Part shown: positions 46,247 to 58,400 of the stretch, piece by piece | Layout of the letters: the number at the start of each line of letters is the position of its first letter | Position numbering within the stretch: position 1 is the first letter of the stretch | Assembly: GCF_016904945.1 (NCBI RefSeq) | Contig: NZ_JADIKF010000034.1 | Location: 154,627 to 218,626 of the forward strand | DNA length: 64,000 nucleotides | Reading direction: 5' to 3' | Origin: Dyella mobilis | GTDB taxonomy: Bacteria; Pseudomonadota; Gammaproteobacteria; Xanthomonadales; Rhodanobacteraceae | Program-made: the position numbers and the translations under genes | Notes under the pieces: model-generated | The model's input: only the letters and a program-made list of their open reading frames with translations | Told to the model about the DNA's origin: nothing | The model's database searches: none

Positions 46247-47106
46247 CGCGCCGGTTTCTTCTTGACCAGATTCTTGAACCACGCGCCAAGCGCAACGATG
46301 CCGGCTACCACGAACTTCCATGCCGCAACCAGAAATCCACCGATGACCGTGAACAAACCCTTCTTCGCCGCTACCGCCAGTGCACCGCCGGTAATCAGGG
46401 CCGCCAGCCCATATTCGGCCACACGGTCGCCGGCACGATATTCGGCATAGCTTTCGCCTTGCGCGTACTGGAATCCCGGGAGCGTGCTCTTGAAGTCATC
46501 GATGGACGTTGCAAGCCTGGAAGGCTCGGTGACCATGACCACATCCATCACGCCATGGCGCCCCAGCAGGCGCGTGTTGTAGTTGACGACGTCGGTCTGC
46601 GTCTTCTGATCCTGCAGAAGGATCGACCAGGCCAGCGATTTGATTTGCGTGTCGTATTCCGGCTTGGCCTTCCAACCAAGCACGTTGAGTTCGGACCAGC
46701 CTCGCGCCCGACGCTCCTCGTTACCCTTTTCGGTACCTTCGCGATACGACTGCAAGATGGCGTCCGGATCGAGCTTTTCGTCGTCCTTGACGTAACCGAT
46801 GTCTTCGTAAGAGAAGAACGCAATCCACGCCAGGGACTTGGGCGCCAGCGTATACACATCCACATTGGCTGGCGGGTTATGCAAAATTTCATTCAACGAA
46901 CGGCTGCCGGCCGGCCCCAGGAAGGCGTAGCCGTCCGGAACGTTCAGGCTCGCCTGATTGCCCAGCTTTACCGTGGCAGGCCCCATTTCCCAAGGCAGCG
47001 ATGCGAGCGGATTGCGCTGCCCTTGCTGCGGCTGCTCCTGTGCAAAGAGCGTCTGCGCGGCACACGCCAACAGCAGCGCCACGAGCACTAAAAAAAACTT
47101 CTTCAT
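46243..47106 (-). CDS. DUF2167 membrane protein
   Basis: A 287-residue exported protein with a signal peptide (MKKFFLVLVALLLACAAQTLFA, given by ends MKKFFLV and TLFA), a large domain of the DUF2167 type (WEMGPATVKLGNQASLNVPDGYAFL, here by ends; APKSLAWIAFFSYEDIGYV; LLGRHGVMDVVMV) and C-terminal hydrophobic segments (LAALITGGALAVAAKKGL; GGFLVAAWKFVVAGIVALGAW) before a basic tail. Function of the family is unknown to me. First gene of a coupled three-gene operon. Confidence 0.82.
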   Translation of the reverse strand: MKKFFLVLVALLLACAAQTLFAQEQPQQGQRNPLASLPWEMGPATVKLGNQASLNVPDGYAFLGPAGSRSLNEILHNPPANVDVYTLAPKSLAWIAFFSYEDIGYVKDDEKLDPDAILQSYREGTEKGNEERRARGWSELNVLGWKAKPEYDTQIKSLAWSILLQDQKTQTDVVNYNTRLLGRHGVMDVVMVTEPSRLATSIDDFKSTLPGFQYAQGESYAEYRAGDRVAEYGLAALITGGALAVAAKKGLFTVIGGFLVAAWKFVVAGIVALGAWFKNLVKKKPAR

Positions 47107-47207
47107 TTCCGTCCCCTATGCCGAGTGATTCCGTACACCCCAGCCAACTGTATCAGGGGAGGAGACCGGGCGGTGGACCACCCGCGGCAGGGAGAGCCGG
47201 CGGCTTT

Positions 47208-48275
47208 TCAATGGCCTGGGGAGTCCGTTTGGCCTTGTTGCGGGTCGTCTTCGTCCGGCGCCTGCACCGTGTAGCCCGCGGCCTTCAGCTGGGCCAGCAG
47301 GCCGTCCGGCGACAAGACTTGTTCCATCGGCAGTAGCGCGAAGGTCTGGGTGTTTTGGGCGAGTGCCTCGCGTGCCGCGCCCAGCCACGCAGCATCCAGG
47401 CGTTGCGGCAGGTCGTGCAAGCCAAGTTGCTGGGCGAATTCCGCGTTGATCACCGCATCCACGCACGACTCGTAGCGATCGCTCAACGCAAACTGCCGCA
47501 GCGCGTGCACGTCTCCGACCGACCAGGCATTGGCGCGCTCGGTCAGTGCGCCCATCTGGTTCTGCACCAGGTTCAAGGTCTGGTTGAAACAGCTGATGTC
47601 GTGCAGATTGGTCTGCTTGATCGCGTTGAGCGCGTCGCGCGGATGCTCGATCACCAACTTGTATTTCACCGGTACGCGCCGGATACCGTGATCGTCCGCC
47701 ATCTTGAGCACGGCCTTGTTGACGTCGTTGCCACTGGTCAGCCCGGCCTTGTCCAGCGCCCGGCGATAGAGCTTCAGCGCCACCACGATCGGCCGCCAGT
47801 ATTCGACGCTGCGATCATTGCCGAAATATTGCTGCTTGAGCACTTCCCAGCGCGTATACATCTCGGCTGGAAGAATTTGCTGCAGGCTGGCGCCGCCGGG
47901 ATTTTTCCGCGCGCCGTACGCCGACGGCAGCAGGAACAGCTTGCCGAAAAAACCTACGTCCGCCTTGACGTCCGCGGCCGGCGCTTCCAGCACTTCTTGA
48001 GAATGCTCGAGCGTCTGTTCCACCTCGGCCGAATGCCATTGCATCTGCCGCGGCAGGGGCTTGAGGGTGCCCAGCACCCACATCACGTGATCGCCCTTGC
48101 TGACCTTCCACAAACCCGGGCCAGGTTGCACGCCGGTGACCGTCACCGCTTGCAGCAGCGGCGCATTGGCAGCCGACGATGACGGCGTCGAGCTTGCCGT
48201 AGCAGGCGCCGACTGTGCCCACGCGTGCGCGGCCGTAAAGAGCAGCAATAACCCTAGCGTCATCGACCTGCGCAT
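47208..48275 (-). CDS. TraB/GumN-like protein
   Basis: A 355-residue exported protein with a signal peptide (MRRSMTLGLLLLFTAAHAWA) and a TraB/GumN-type domain with the HMVWVLGTLKPLP-like motif near residue 65 (VMWVLGTLKPLPRQMQW) and the closing motif LLPMEQVLSPDGLLAQLKAAG. GumN-like proteins have two conserved GxxH motifs; here the first appears as GTLK rather than GTxH, so the usual catalytic histidine seems missing. Start: ATG 48275, giving the full signal peptide; longer in-frame starts are unsupported. Confidence 0.78.
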   Translation of the reverse strand: MRRSMTLGLLLLFTAAHAWAQSAPATASSTPSSSAANAPLLQAVTVTGVQPGPGLWKVSKGDHVMWVLGTLKPLPRQMQWHSAEVEQTLEHSQEVLEAPAADVKADVGFFGKLFLLPSAYGARKNPGGASLQQILPAEMYTRWEVLKQQYFGNDRSVEYWRPIVVALKLYRRALDKAGLTSGNDVNKAVLKMADDHGIRRVPVKYKLVIEHPRDALNAIKQTNLHDISCFNQTLNLVQNQMGALTERANAWSVGDVHALRQFALSDRYESCVDAVINAEFAQQLGLHDLPQRLDAAWLGAAREALAQNTQTFALLPMEQVLSPDGLLAQLKAAGYTVQAPDEDDPQQGQTDSPGH

Positions 48276-48363
48276 GCGTGATGGTTCCTGGATTCCGGGA
48301 GACGTCGTGGCGATTGTACTGACAGCGGGCTCGACAGCACGTTCCACGCAAGTTGTTTCGCAT

Positions 48364-48396
48364 GCAAAAAAGAAGGGGCCGATGAGGCCCCTTCTT
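48364..48396 (-). terminator. Rho-independent terminator of icd
   Basis: AAGAAGGGGCC (48370-48380) pairs with GGCCCCTTCTT (48386-48396) with loop GATGA. On the minus strand the stem is followed by a run of T (complement of the A-run at 48366-48371), as expected for icd. Confidence 0.9.
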
Positions 48397-48418
48397 CAAA
48401 CAGGTATCGCGCTGCCGC

Positions 48419-50990
<2,572 letters not shown>

Positions 50991-51356
50991 GTGACCGGAT
51001 TGAGTCAACGCATCGTCGACTACATCGCCGAACTGATGCCGCTGTATACGTTCCAGTTTGCCGACGGCCGCGACTGCGCGTTGTCGCTGGTCGATGGCAC
51101 CCTGTTGATGCCGGTGGACGAATGCGGCCCCGAGCGCGAAGAAGGTTGGGTGGCGGTGCTGTGGCAGGGCGACGCGCAACGACGCTCGGAAGTGCCGGGC
51201 CCGCTGCTGGCCTATCAAGCCGCATTGCGTTGCGCCGAACTGCACGGCATCGGCCGCCTGCCGGCCGAAGTAGCCTCGCATCGCCACATCCTGTTGACGC
51301 GCCTGCGTGGCATCTGCGGCGATCTGTTGCACATCGAAATGGTTACGCGGTTCTGA
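50991..51356 (+). CDS. Hypothetical cytoplasmic protein
   Basis: A 121-residue protein without signal peptide or membrane segment. Content is mixed alpha/beta with cysteines (DCALSL, DECGP, LRCAEL, GICGD). GTG 50991 is the likely start, with GGGGG close upstream (CATGGGGGCC). No family recognised. Codon usage and base composition look like the neighbours, which supports a real gene. Confidence 0.6.
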   Translation: MTGLSQRIVDYIAELMPLYTFQFADGRDCALSLVDGTLLMPVDECGPEREEGWVAVLWQGDAQRRSEVPGPLLAYQAALRCAELHGIGRLPAEVASHRHILLTRLRGICGDLLHIEMVTRF

Positions 51357-51859
51357 ACCGGAACCAACGAAAGAACGTGTTTTATCCTGAAATCGGGCGC
51401 AAAAAAACCAACTTTTCCGTCACGCGCCCGCTACGCGACACTGAACGTGAGTCTGCACGTATGTTTCGGCGAAAAAGGATCGATCGCTTCGTATCGATCC
51501 GACACTCGCATTTTTCCGAACGCCCCCTCGAGTCGCCGCGCATACCCGTCAAGCCGCTGATTGAGCGTAAAAAACCCTAGCCATCCTGACGGCCGGCAAC
51601 GACAAAGCTGCCGCATATAAAACGTAGTCATCACCTACGTGCATGCCTGGTCAAGCAAACGGCCTGCGCGTTTTTTATTGCGCGCGATCAGTGCTGCCGC
51701 CACGGCGATGAAGTCCTTTGCGACCTACGCAGGATTAATATGACTTTCACGGATTGCGTACACCCGGACTACGCAACGCCACCCCTCGGGGACACCACCA
51801 CGACCGGGCAAGGAGTAAGGCCAGGCTGCAATCCCGCAGCAAAACTGGGGAGTACGACC
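51357..51859. other. Regulatory region before the first TonB-dependent receptor
   Basis: About 500 bases. Inverted repeats: GGATCGAT (51477-51484) with ATCGATCC (51493-51500), and ACGTAG (51622-51627) with CTACGT (51635-51640). A block near 51630-51690 (CACCTACGTGCATGC, then TCAAGC and a T-rich run) resembles CACATACGTGAATGC...TCAAGC upstream of the third receptor (around 58708-58750), suggesting a shared promoter element. No gene seen. Confidence 0.5.
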
Positions 51860-54800
51860 TTGAACATACAGCATCAAAACATCGCTATGGCGATCCGCAC
51901 GGCTCTGCTTCTTGGCGGCTTCGCAATGACAACGATCGCTGTGGCCCAGACATCGGCACCTGCTCAAACAGGCAACCCGGACCAGACGACCAGCACCACT
52001 TCCACAGCGCCGCAAACCGCTACGCCGCCGGCACCGCCGCCGCCCTCCAACAAGACCGTGACGCTGCAGGGCGTGACCGTCACCGGTTCGCTGATCCGCA
52101 GCGTGGACGTGGAGACGGCACAACCGGTCACCGAACTCTCGCACGAGGCATTGCAGCAGCAAGGCTTCGTTACGGTCGGCCAGATTCTGCAGAACGTCAC
52201 CTCGGTAGGTTCGTCGGGCACCAGCAACCAGAGTGCGCTGGGCAACATCGTCGGCCAGTACGCCAGCCTGCGCGGCCTGGGCGCGCCACGCACGCTGATC
52301 CTGGTCGACGGCCAGCGCTACACCACCGACATCTTCGGCCAGACCGACCTGAGCACCATTCCCAGCTCGCTGATCGATCACGTCGAAATACTGCAGGACG
52401 GCGCATCGGCCATCTACGGCTCCGATGCGATTGCCGGCGTGATCAACATCATCACCAAGAAGGATTTCGACGGTGTGCAGCTGGACACCTACAACAGTAC
52501 CTATGCGCCTGGCCACGACGGCAACGTCGGCCAGTTCAGCCTCACCGGCGGCAAGAAGTTCTCGCGCGGCTCGTTCGTGATCAATATCACCGCGCAAAAC
52601 CAGGGCGCGCTCAATGCGCCGGATCGCTCGTACAGCAAGTACGGGTTCTTCAGCTTCGGCCCCAACTACCCGCAAGCGGTGGGTCCGTCGGATTACGGGC
52701 AAATTCTGGGCGCGATCAATCCCGCCACCGGCCAGCCGGCGAACATTCCGGCGCTGGCCGGTTCCATGGTGAACGGCATTCCGGCTCCGCTGATCGTCAA
52801 CGCCGGCGGCAACGGCATGAATATCGCCGACTACCATCCGGACACCTTCGGCCTGGAATATCCGTCACCGACGTTCAACAACGACTACGCCAATTCGTCG
52901 TTTCTCAATACTTTGGTACCCGACAGTCGGCTGCGTTCGTACACGTTGAAAGGCGATTTCAAAATCACCGATCACGTGACGGCCAATTTTACCGGCACCT
53001 ACAACACCAATAATTCGTACGTCATGATCGGCGGCTACGACTTGAGTTCGTCGACGCCGACCAACGGCGCCAACCTGGCCGCGGCGCTGGGAATGCCGGC
53101 CGGCACCTTCTCCGCAACGTATTTTCCGGTGCTGTCCGCGCAGAGCTATTACAACCCGCTGCCGGGCAACAACCTGCAATTCTCGATGCCGCTGTTTTAT
53201 CCAAACCGCTACGACGACAACAAGATCAAGCAGGCCGGCTTTCGCGTGGGCCTGGAAGGCGACTTCTCGATCGGCGAGAACCTGTTCAATTGGGACGCCG
53301 GCTACAGCGACTATCGCTACGACCAGTCCAGCTTCGGTTACGGCAATCTCAACCTGGTCCACGCCTACCTGGGCCTGGGGCCGTCCTTCATGGCAGCCAA
53401 CGGCCAGGTGGTGTGCGGCACGCCGGGTAATGTGATCGCAGGCTGTGTACCGATCAATCCGTTCTCCGGCGCGGGCGGCCTCACCCCGGCGCAGATCGAT
53501 TACCTCAACATCGATGCCGGCACCCGCTCCTTCAGCCAGGTGCGCAATTTCTCCGCCGACCTGAGCGGCGACATGTTCACGTTCCCGAATGCCATGGGCA
53601 GCGGCGACGCTACCTTTGCCGTGGGCGCCGACCATCGCGACATATCCGGCGGCGCGACACCGGACATGTACACGCAGGAAGGCCTCAACACCAACCTGCA
53701 ACAAAATCCAGGCTCGGGCTCGTATGGGATCAACGAAGCCTATGCCGAGGTGAACCTGCCGCTGTTGAAGGATCTGGCGGGCGCCCAGTTGTTGGACTTC
53801 GACGTCGCCCATCGCTTCTCGCGCTACACCAACTTCGGCGACACCAATAACAACCAGTACAAGCTCTCGTACAAGCCGATCGACGATCTGCTGGTGCGCG
53901 CCAGCTACGGCACCGGCTTCCGCGCACCGTCAATCGCCAACCTGTATGGCGGCACCATGCAGAGCTTCACCACGTATACCGATCCGTGCGACGTCAATTA
54001 CGGTCTCACCGGCAATCCCACTGTCGCCGCGCGCTGCGTGAACGGGTTTGCCGGCATCCCGGCGGTCGGCCCCGGCTTCACCCAGCTGACCTCTTCGGGC
54101 GTACCGGTGTCCGGCCCGAACTCGATCAGCGCAACACCTTATTTCACCGGCGCCAACGCCTCGCTGAAACCCGAGACGTCCAAGAGCTATACCGCCGGCT
54201 TCGTCTACAGCCCACATTGGCTGGACGGATTCAATATCACGGCCGACTACTACCGCATCCGCGTCGACAACATCATTACCTTGCCGACGGCGAGCAGCAT
54301 CCTGGACAACTGCTACCTGCTGGGCGAAACCCAGCAGTGCTCGCAGTTCCAGCGCAGCGGCAGCGGACAGGTGGTCGATCTGCTGCAGGCATTGGTCAAC
54401 CAGGGCTTCCTGGACGAGCGCGGCGAGGACGTAACACTGAGTTATCTGTTCCCGGAAACCCCGGTGGGCCGGTTCAAGATCGACACGACCGGTACCTATA
54501 TCAACTCGCTGCGCGAGCAGGCGGTAACCGGCGGCCCGGTCGTCTCCAATACGCTGGGCAGCTATGACAGCGTGCTGGGACCGCTGTGGCGCTTCCGCGA
54601 CACCACCAATATCAATTGGAACTACCGCGGCTTCGGCGTCACCTGGACGATCCGCTACTACTCCTCGCTGACGGAGTCGTGCCATCCGGCCAATCCGCTG
54701 CTGAACGAATACTTCCCCTGCAACATGCCCACCGCAGACCTGGTCGATTCGCCCACCGGCCTGCAGCGGCAGGGCGGCCTGGCTTTCAACGACCTGCAGG

Positions 54801-55009
54801 TAAATTGGGATACACCTTGGAAAGGCCGTATCGCCCTGGGCGCCACCGACGTGTTCAACCGCAGGGCGCCACTTTCTTATACGGGCGTATTCAGCATTAC
54901 CGGTCCGCTCGGCCCGACCGGCACGGACGGTTTCAGCCAATACCCGTACAACTCGATATACGACATTGGCCGGGTGGTTTATTTGAAATATACGCAGAAG
55001 TTCTTCTGA
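51860..55009 (+). CDS. TonB-dependent outer-membrane receptor, paralogue 1
   Basis: A 1,049-residue outer-membrane receptor: signal peptide (NIAMAIRTALLLGGFAMTTI, cleavage after AVAQ, residue 30), Thr/Pro-rich linker, TonB-box-like TLQGVTVTGS, plug domain (ELSHEALQQQGFVTVGQIL to AIYGSDAIAGVINI), then a large 22-strand barrel ending in VVYLKYTQKFF with a terminal Phe. Such receptors import bulky ligands with TonB energy. The plug has IITKKDF where the two paralogues have IHTKN. Start: TTG 51860, since CTGGGGAGTACGACC just before it is conserved in all three paralogues. Ligand unknown. Confidence 0.92.
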   Translation: MNIQHQNIAMAIRTALLLGGFAMTTIAVAQTSAPAQTGNPDQTTSTTSTAPQTATPPAPPPPSNKTVTLQGVTVTGSLIRSVDVETAQPVTELSHEALQQQGFVTVGQILQNVTSVGSSGTSNQSALGNIVGQYASLRGLGAPRTLILVDGQRYTTDIFGQTDLSTIPSSLIDHVEILQDGASAIYGSDAIAGVINIITKKDFDGVQLDTYNSTYAPGHDGNVGQFSLTGGKKFSRGSFVINITAQNQGALNAPDRSYSKYGFFSFGPNYPQAVGPSDYGQILGAINPATGQPANIPALAGSMVNGIPAPLIVNAGGNGMNIADYHPDTFGLEYPSPTFNNDYANSSFLNTLVPDSRLRSYTLKGDFKITDHVTANFTGTYNTNNSYVMIGGYDLSSSTPTNGANLAAALGMPAGTFSATYFPVLSAQSYYNPLPGNNLQFSMPLFYPNRYDDNKIKQAGFRVGLEGDFSIGENLFNWDAGYSDYRYDQSSFGYGNLNLVHAYLGLGPSFMAANGQVVCGTPGNVIAGCVPINPFSGAGGLTPAQIDYLNIDAGTRSFSQVRNFSADLSGDMFTFPNAMGSGDATFAVGADHRDISGGATPDMYTQEGLNTNLQQNPGSGSYGINEAYAEVNLPLLKDLAGAQLLDFDVAHRFSRYTNFGDTNNNQYKLSYKPIDDLLVRASYGTGFRAPSIANLYGGTMQSFTTYTDPCDVNYGLTGNPTVAARCVNGFAGIPAVGPGFTQLTSSGVPVSGPNSISATPYFTGANASLKPETSKSYTAGFVYSPHWLDGFNITADYYRIRVDNIITLPTASSILDNCYLLGETQQCSQFQRSGSGQVVDLLQALVNQGFLDERGEDVTLSYLFPETPVGRFKIDTTGTYINSLREQAVTGGPVVSNTLGSYDSVLGPLWRFRDTTNINWNYRGFGVTWTIRYYSSLTESCHPANPLLNEYFPCNMPTADLVDSPTGLQRQGGLAFNDLQVNWDTPWKGRIALGATDVFNRRAPLSYTGVFSITGPLGPTGTDGFSQYPYNSIYDIGRVVYLKYTQKFF

Positions 55010-55067
55010 CGTCGCAACGCACGGTCAAAATAATGCAAAGCGGACCGTCAAAAACTTCAAAAACTTC

Positions 55068-55094
55068 AGAGCGCGGCTTGACCGCGCTCTTTTT
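55068..55094 (+). terminator. Terminator after receptor 1
   Basis: AGAGCGCGG (55068-55076) pairs with CCGCGCTCT (55082-55090), loop CTTGA, followed by TTTT. A near-identical stem follows receptor 2. Confidence 0.9.
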
Positions 55095-55164
55095 ATTAAA
55101 GCCAATTGTCGATAAAAATCGAATACCAATTGATGCCTGCGCGATTTCGATGACGTGACTTTAG

Positions 55165-55264
55165 TCATGCAGAAGCTAAAAAACCCCTCAAAAGAGGGGT
55201 TAACTGCGAAGACATACTTTCTCCTGGCTGACAATTAATCGCGTCATCAGCAACTTTTTGTCAA
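55165..55264 (-). ncRNA. Candidate small transcript with 16-codon frame and terminator
   Basis: On the minus strand: TTGACA (-35-like, plus coordinates 55259-55264), a weak -10 (ATTAAT around 55234-55239), ribosome site AGGAG (55221-55225), ATG at 55215, a 16-codon frame to TGA at 55165, and an AACCCCTC/GAGGGGTT stem (55182-55201) followed by T6 inside that frame. This reads like a short leader or sRNA rather than a normal gene. No expression evidence; low confidence. Confidence 0.3.
55182..55201 (-). terminator. Minus-strand intrinsic terminator without an obvious gene
   Basis: AACCCCTC and GAGGGGTT form an 8-bp stem with loop AAAA; on the minus strand it is followed by TTTTTTAGC. No annotated gene on that strand ends here. 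Confidence 0.6.
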
Positions 55265-55449
55265 TCGCGAATGAAATATATCTTTTGACACTCGATTTTT
55301 AGTTTGCATTTCGTATATGTATTAGTCACCCACACAACAAACCCACACAACCCGAATACTTCTACACGTCGCTGAGAAGACGTGGTTTGGTATGCACGCG
55401 TCATTCGTACGCGTGTAGGCATTGTCACGCAAATCTGGGGAGTATCACT

Positions 55450-58400
55450 TTGAACATCAAACAGCACAGGATCGCGCTTGCGATACGTACCGCATTGATT
55501 TTGGGGGGATGCGGACTGGCCACAGTGGCCGTCGCACAGACTTCAACCTCCGACCAGCAGACTTCCGCACCGCCCACTTCGCAACCCCCGTCCGCCACGC
55601 CGCAGAACGGCACCGCACAACCATCGAACAACAAGACCGTGACCCTGCAGGGCATCACCGTTACCGGTTCGCTGATCCGTAGCGTGGACGTTGAAACGGC
55701 ACAGCCCGTGACCGAACTCTCGCACGAAGCATTGCAGCAGCAAGGCTTCGTCAGCGTCGGCCAGATTCTGCAGAACGTGCCGTCGGTCGGTTCGCCCGGC
55801 ACCAGCAGCCAGAGTGCGCTAGGCGACATTGTCGGCCAGTACGCCAGCCTTCGCGGCTTGGGCGCGCCGCGCACCCTGGTGCTGGTCGACGGCCAGCGCT
55901 ACACCTCCGATCTTTTCGGCCAGACCGACCTCAGCACTCTGCCCAGTTCACTGATCGACAGCGTGGAAATCCTGCAGGACGGTGCCTCGTCGATCTACGG
56001 TTCCGATGCTATCGCCGGCGTGATCAACATCCACACCAAGAACATCGATGGCCTGTACCTCGATACCTACAATAGTACTTATGCGCCGGGCGACTACGGC
56101 AGGCAAGCACAATTCAGCCTGACCGGCGGCAAGAAGTTCTCGCGCGGCTCGGTCACGTTCAACATGACGGTGCAGAATCTCAACCCGATCATGGCCAACC
56201 AGGTCTGGTTCAGCAGGAACGGTCTCTCGGTTCCCTCGACGCTTCCACAGTATCCGCAAAGCACCGGACCATCGGACTACGGTCAGATAATCGGCGCCAC
56301 GAGTGCGGCGACCGGATTGCCCGTCAACATTCCCGGACAGGTCTACAATGCGGCACTTGGCGGCGATCTGCCGATGATCGTCAATGCGGGCAGCGACGGC
56401 AGGAACATCGCCAACTATCATCCTGATACTTTCGGCGCGATATACCCCTCGTCGACCTTCGCCAACGACTACTACAACCCGGCATCGGAACAAACGCTGA
56501 TGCCGAACAACCGGTTGCGCTCGTATTTCCTCAAAGGCGACTACAAGCTCACCGATCACATCACCGCCAATTTCACCGGCACCTACAACACCAATAACGC
56601 CAACTCCTACATAGGCGGCTACCCGCTAAGTTCCAGCACCCCCGCCAATGGTCCCAATCTGGCCAACGCGCTGGGCTTGCCGGCCGGAGCCCTCGGCAGC
56701 GCATGGTTCCCGGTGTTGTCATCGCAGAGTTACTACAACCCGATGCCGGGCAACAACTTGAGTTTCTCCTTGCCGCTGATCACTCCCAACCGCGTCACCT
56801 ACAACAACATCAAGCAGTACGGTTTTCGCGCGGGCCTCGAGGGCGATTTCGCTCTGGGCGAGAACGAATTCAACTGGGATGCCGGCTATAGCGACTACAA
56901 GTACATTCAGGACATGAGCGGCCCTGGCAACCTCAACCTGGTCAATCTGTATAACGCACTGGGCCCCTCCTTCATGGCCGGCAACGGCCAGGTGGAATGC
57001 GGCACGCCGACCAATGTCATCCAGGGCTGCGTACCCCTCAATCCGTTCTCCGGCGCGGGCGGCCTCACGCCGGCTGAAAGCAATTACCTCAACTACTTCA
57101 CCACTTCGCACACCTGGAGCCGCCAGCGCAACGTGCAGGCCGATTTGAGCGGCGACATGTTCACCTTCCCCAATTCCATGGGTGCGGGTGACGCGACCTT
57201 CGCCGTCGGCGCCGATCACCGCGCCGTAGCCGGCGGCGTGACGCCGGATCTTTATACCCAGCAGGGACTCAACACCAACCTGCAGCAATATGCAGGTGCC
57301 GGTGCGTATGGCGTCAACGAAGCCTATGCAGAAATCAACTTGCCGCTGCTCAAGGACATGGCCGGCGCGCAATTGCTGGATGTCGACATTTCGCATCGCC
57401 TGTCGCATTACAGCAACTTCGGCACCACCAACAACAACTCGTACAAGATTTCGTACAAGCCGATCGACGATCTGTTGATTCGCGCGAGTTACGGCACCGG
57501 TTTCCGTGCAGGCTCGATCTCCAACCTGTATGGCGGCACCATGCAGAGCTTCACCACTTACACCGACCCCTGCGACGTCAACTACGGCCTCACCAACATA
57601 GCCACCGTAGAGCAGCGCTGCCTGAACGGCATCGCCAATCTCAAGGGCGTAGGCCCGGGCTTTACCCAGCTGACTGCCACCGGCGTGCCGGTGGGAGGAC
57701 CCAACGGCGAAAGCGCCACCCCGTTCCTGACAGGCGCCAATCCCAGCCTGAAACCGGAAACCTCCAAGAGCTATACCGCGGGCATCGTCTACAGCCCCAG
57801 TTGGTTCACCGGCTTCAACGTGACGCTGGACATGTATCGCATCCGCGTCGACAACGTGATTACCCTGCCCTCGGCGGAGAGCATTCTGAATAACTGCTAC
57901 CAGTCTGGCGAAACGCAGCAGTGCGACCAGTTCCAGCGATCCTCGACTGGCCAGGTGATCAACCTGCTGCAAGCGGTAACCAACGAGGGTTTTGTGGATG
58001 AGCGCGGAACCGACCTCACTCTCGGCTATCTGTTCCCGGAGACACCGGTGGGCAAATTCAAGATCGACACTTCCGGCACCTACATCGCCTCGGTGAAGGA
58101 AGAAAGCTCGCCCGGCAGCGTCGAATCCTGGACACTGGGTTCCTACGATCCGATCCTTGGACCGCTGTGGCGCTTCCGCGATACCACCAATCTCAATTGG
58201 TCACTGGGCAACTTCTCCGCCACGTGGACGATGCGCTACTACTCCTCGCTGAAGGAAAGCTGCCGCCCCAATACGCCATTGTCCGCGCAGCAGTCCATGT
58301 ATTTCCCGTGCGATGACATCAATGGAAATGTGCAGGGCCAGCAAAAAGGCCTGTATCGACAGGGCTCTCTCGCCTTCAACGATCTGCAGTTCAGCTGGAA

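Larger units (their letters stand above)
55010..55449. other. Regulatory region between receptors 1 and 2
   Basis: About 440 AT-rich bases holding the receptor 1 terminator, a minus-strand terminator-like hairpin with a possible short transcript, and the receptor 2 upstream region. Longer open frames on the minus strand cross these terminators and are not convincing. Confidence 0.5.

Noticed and set aside
55025..55234. 69-codon minus-strand frame between receptors 1 and 2
   Set aside because: It runs through two intrinsic terminators; the shorter 16-codon frame with its own ribosome site is the better candidate.
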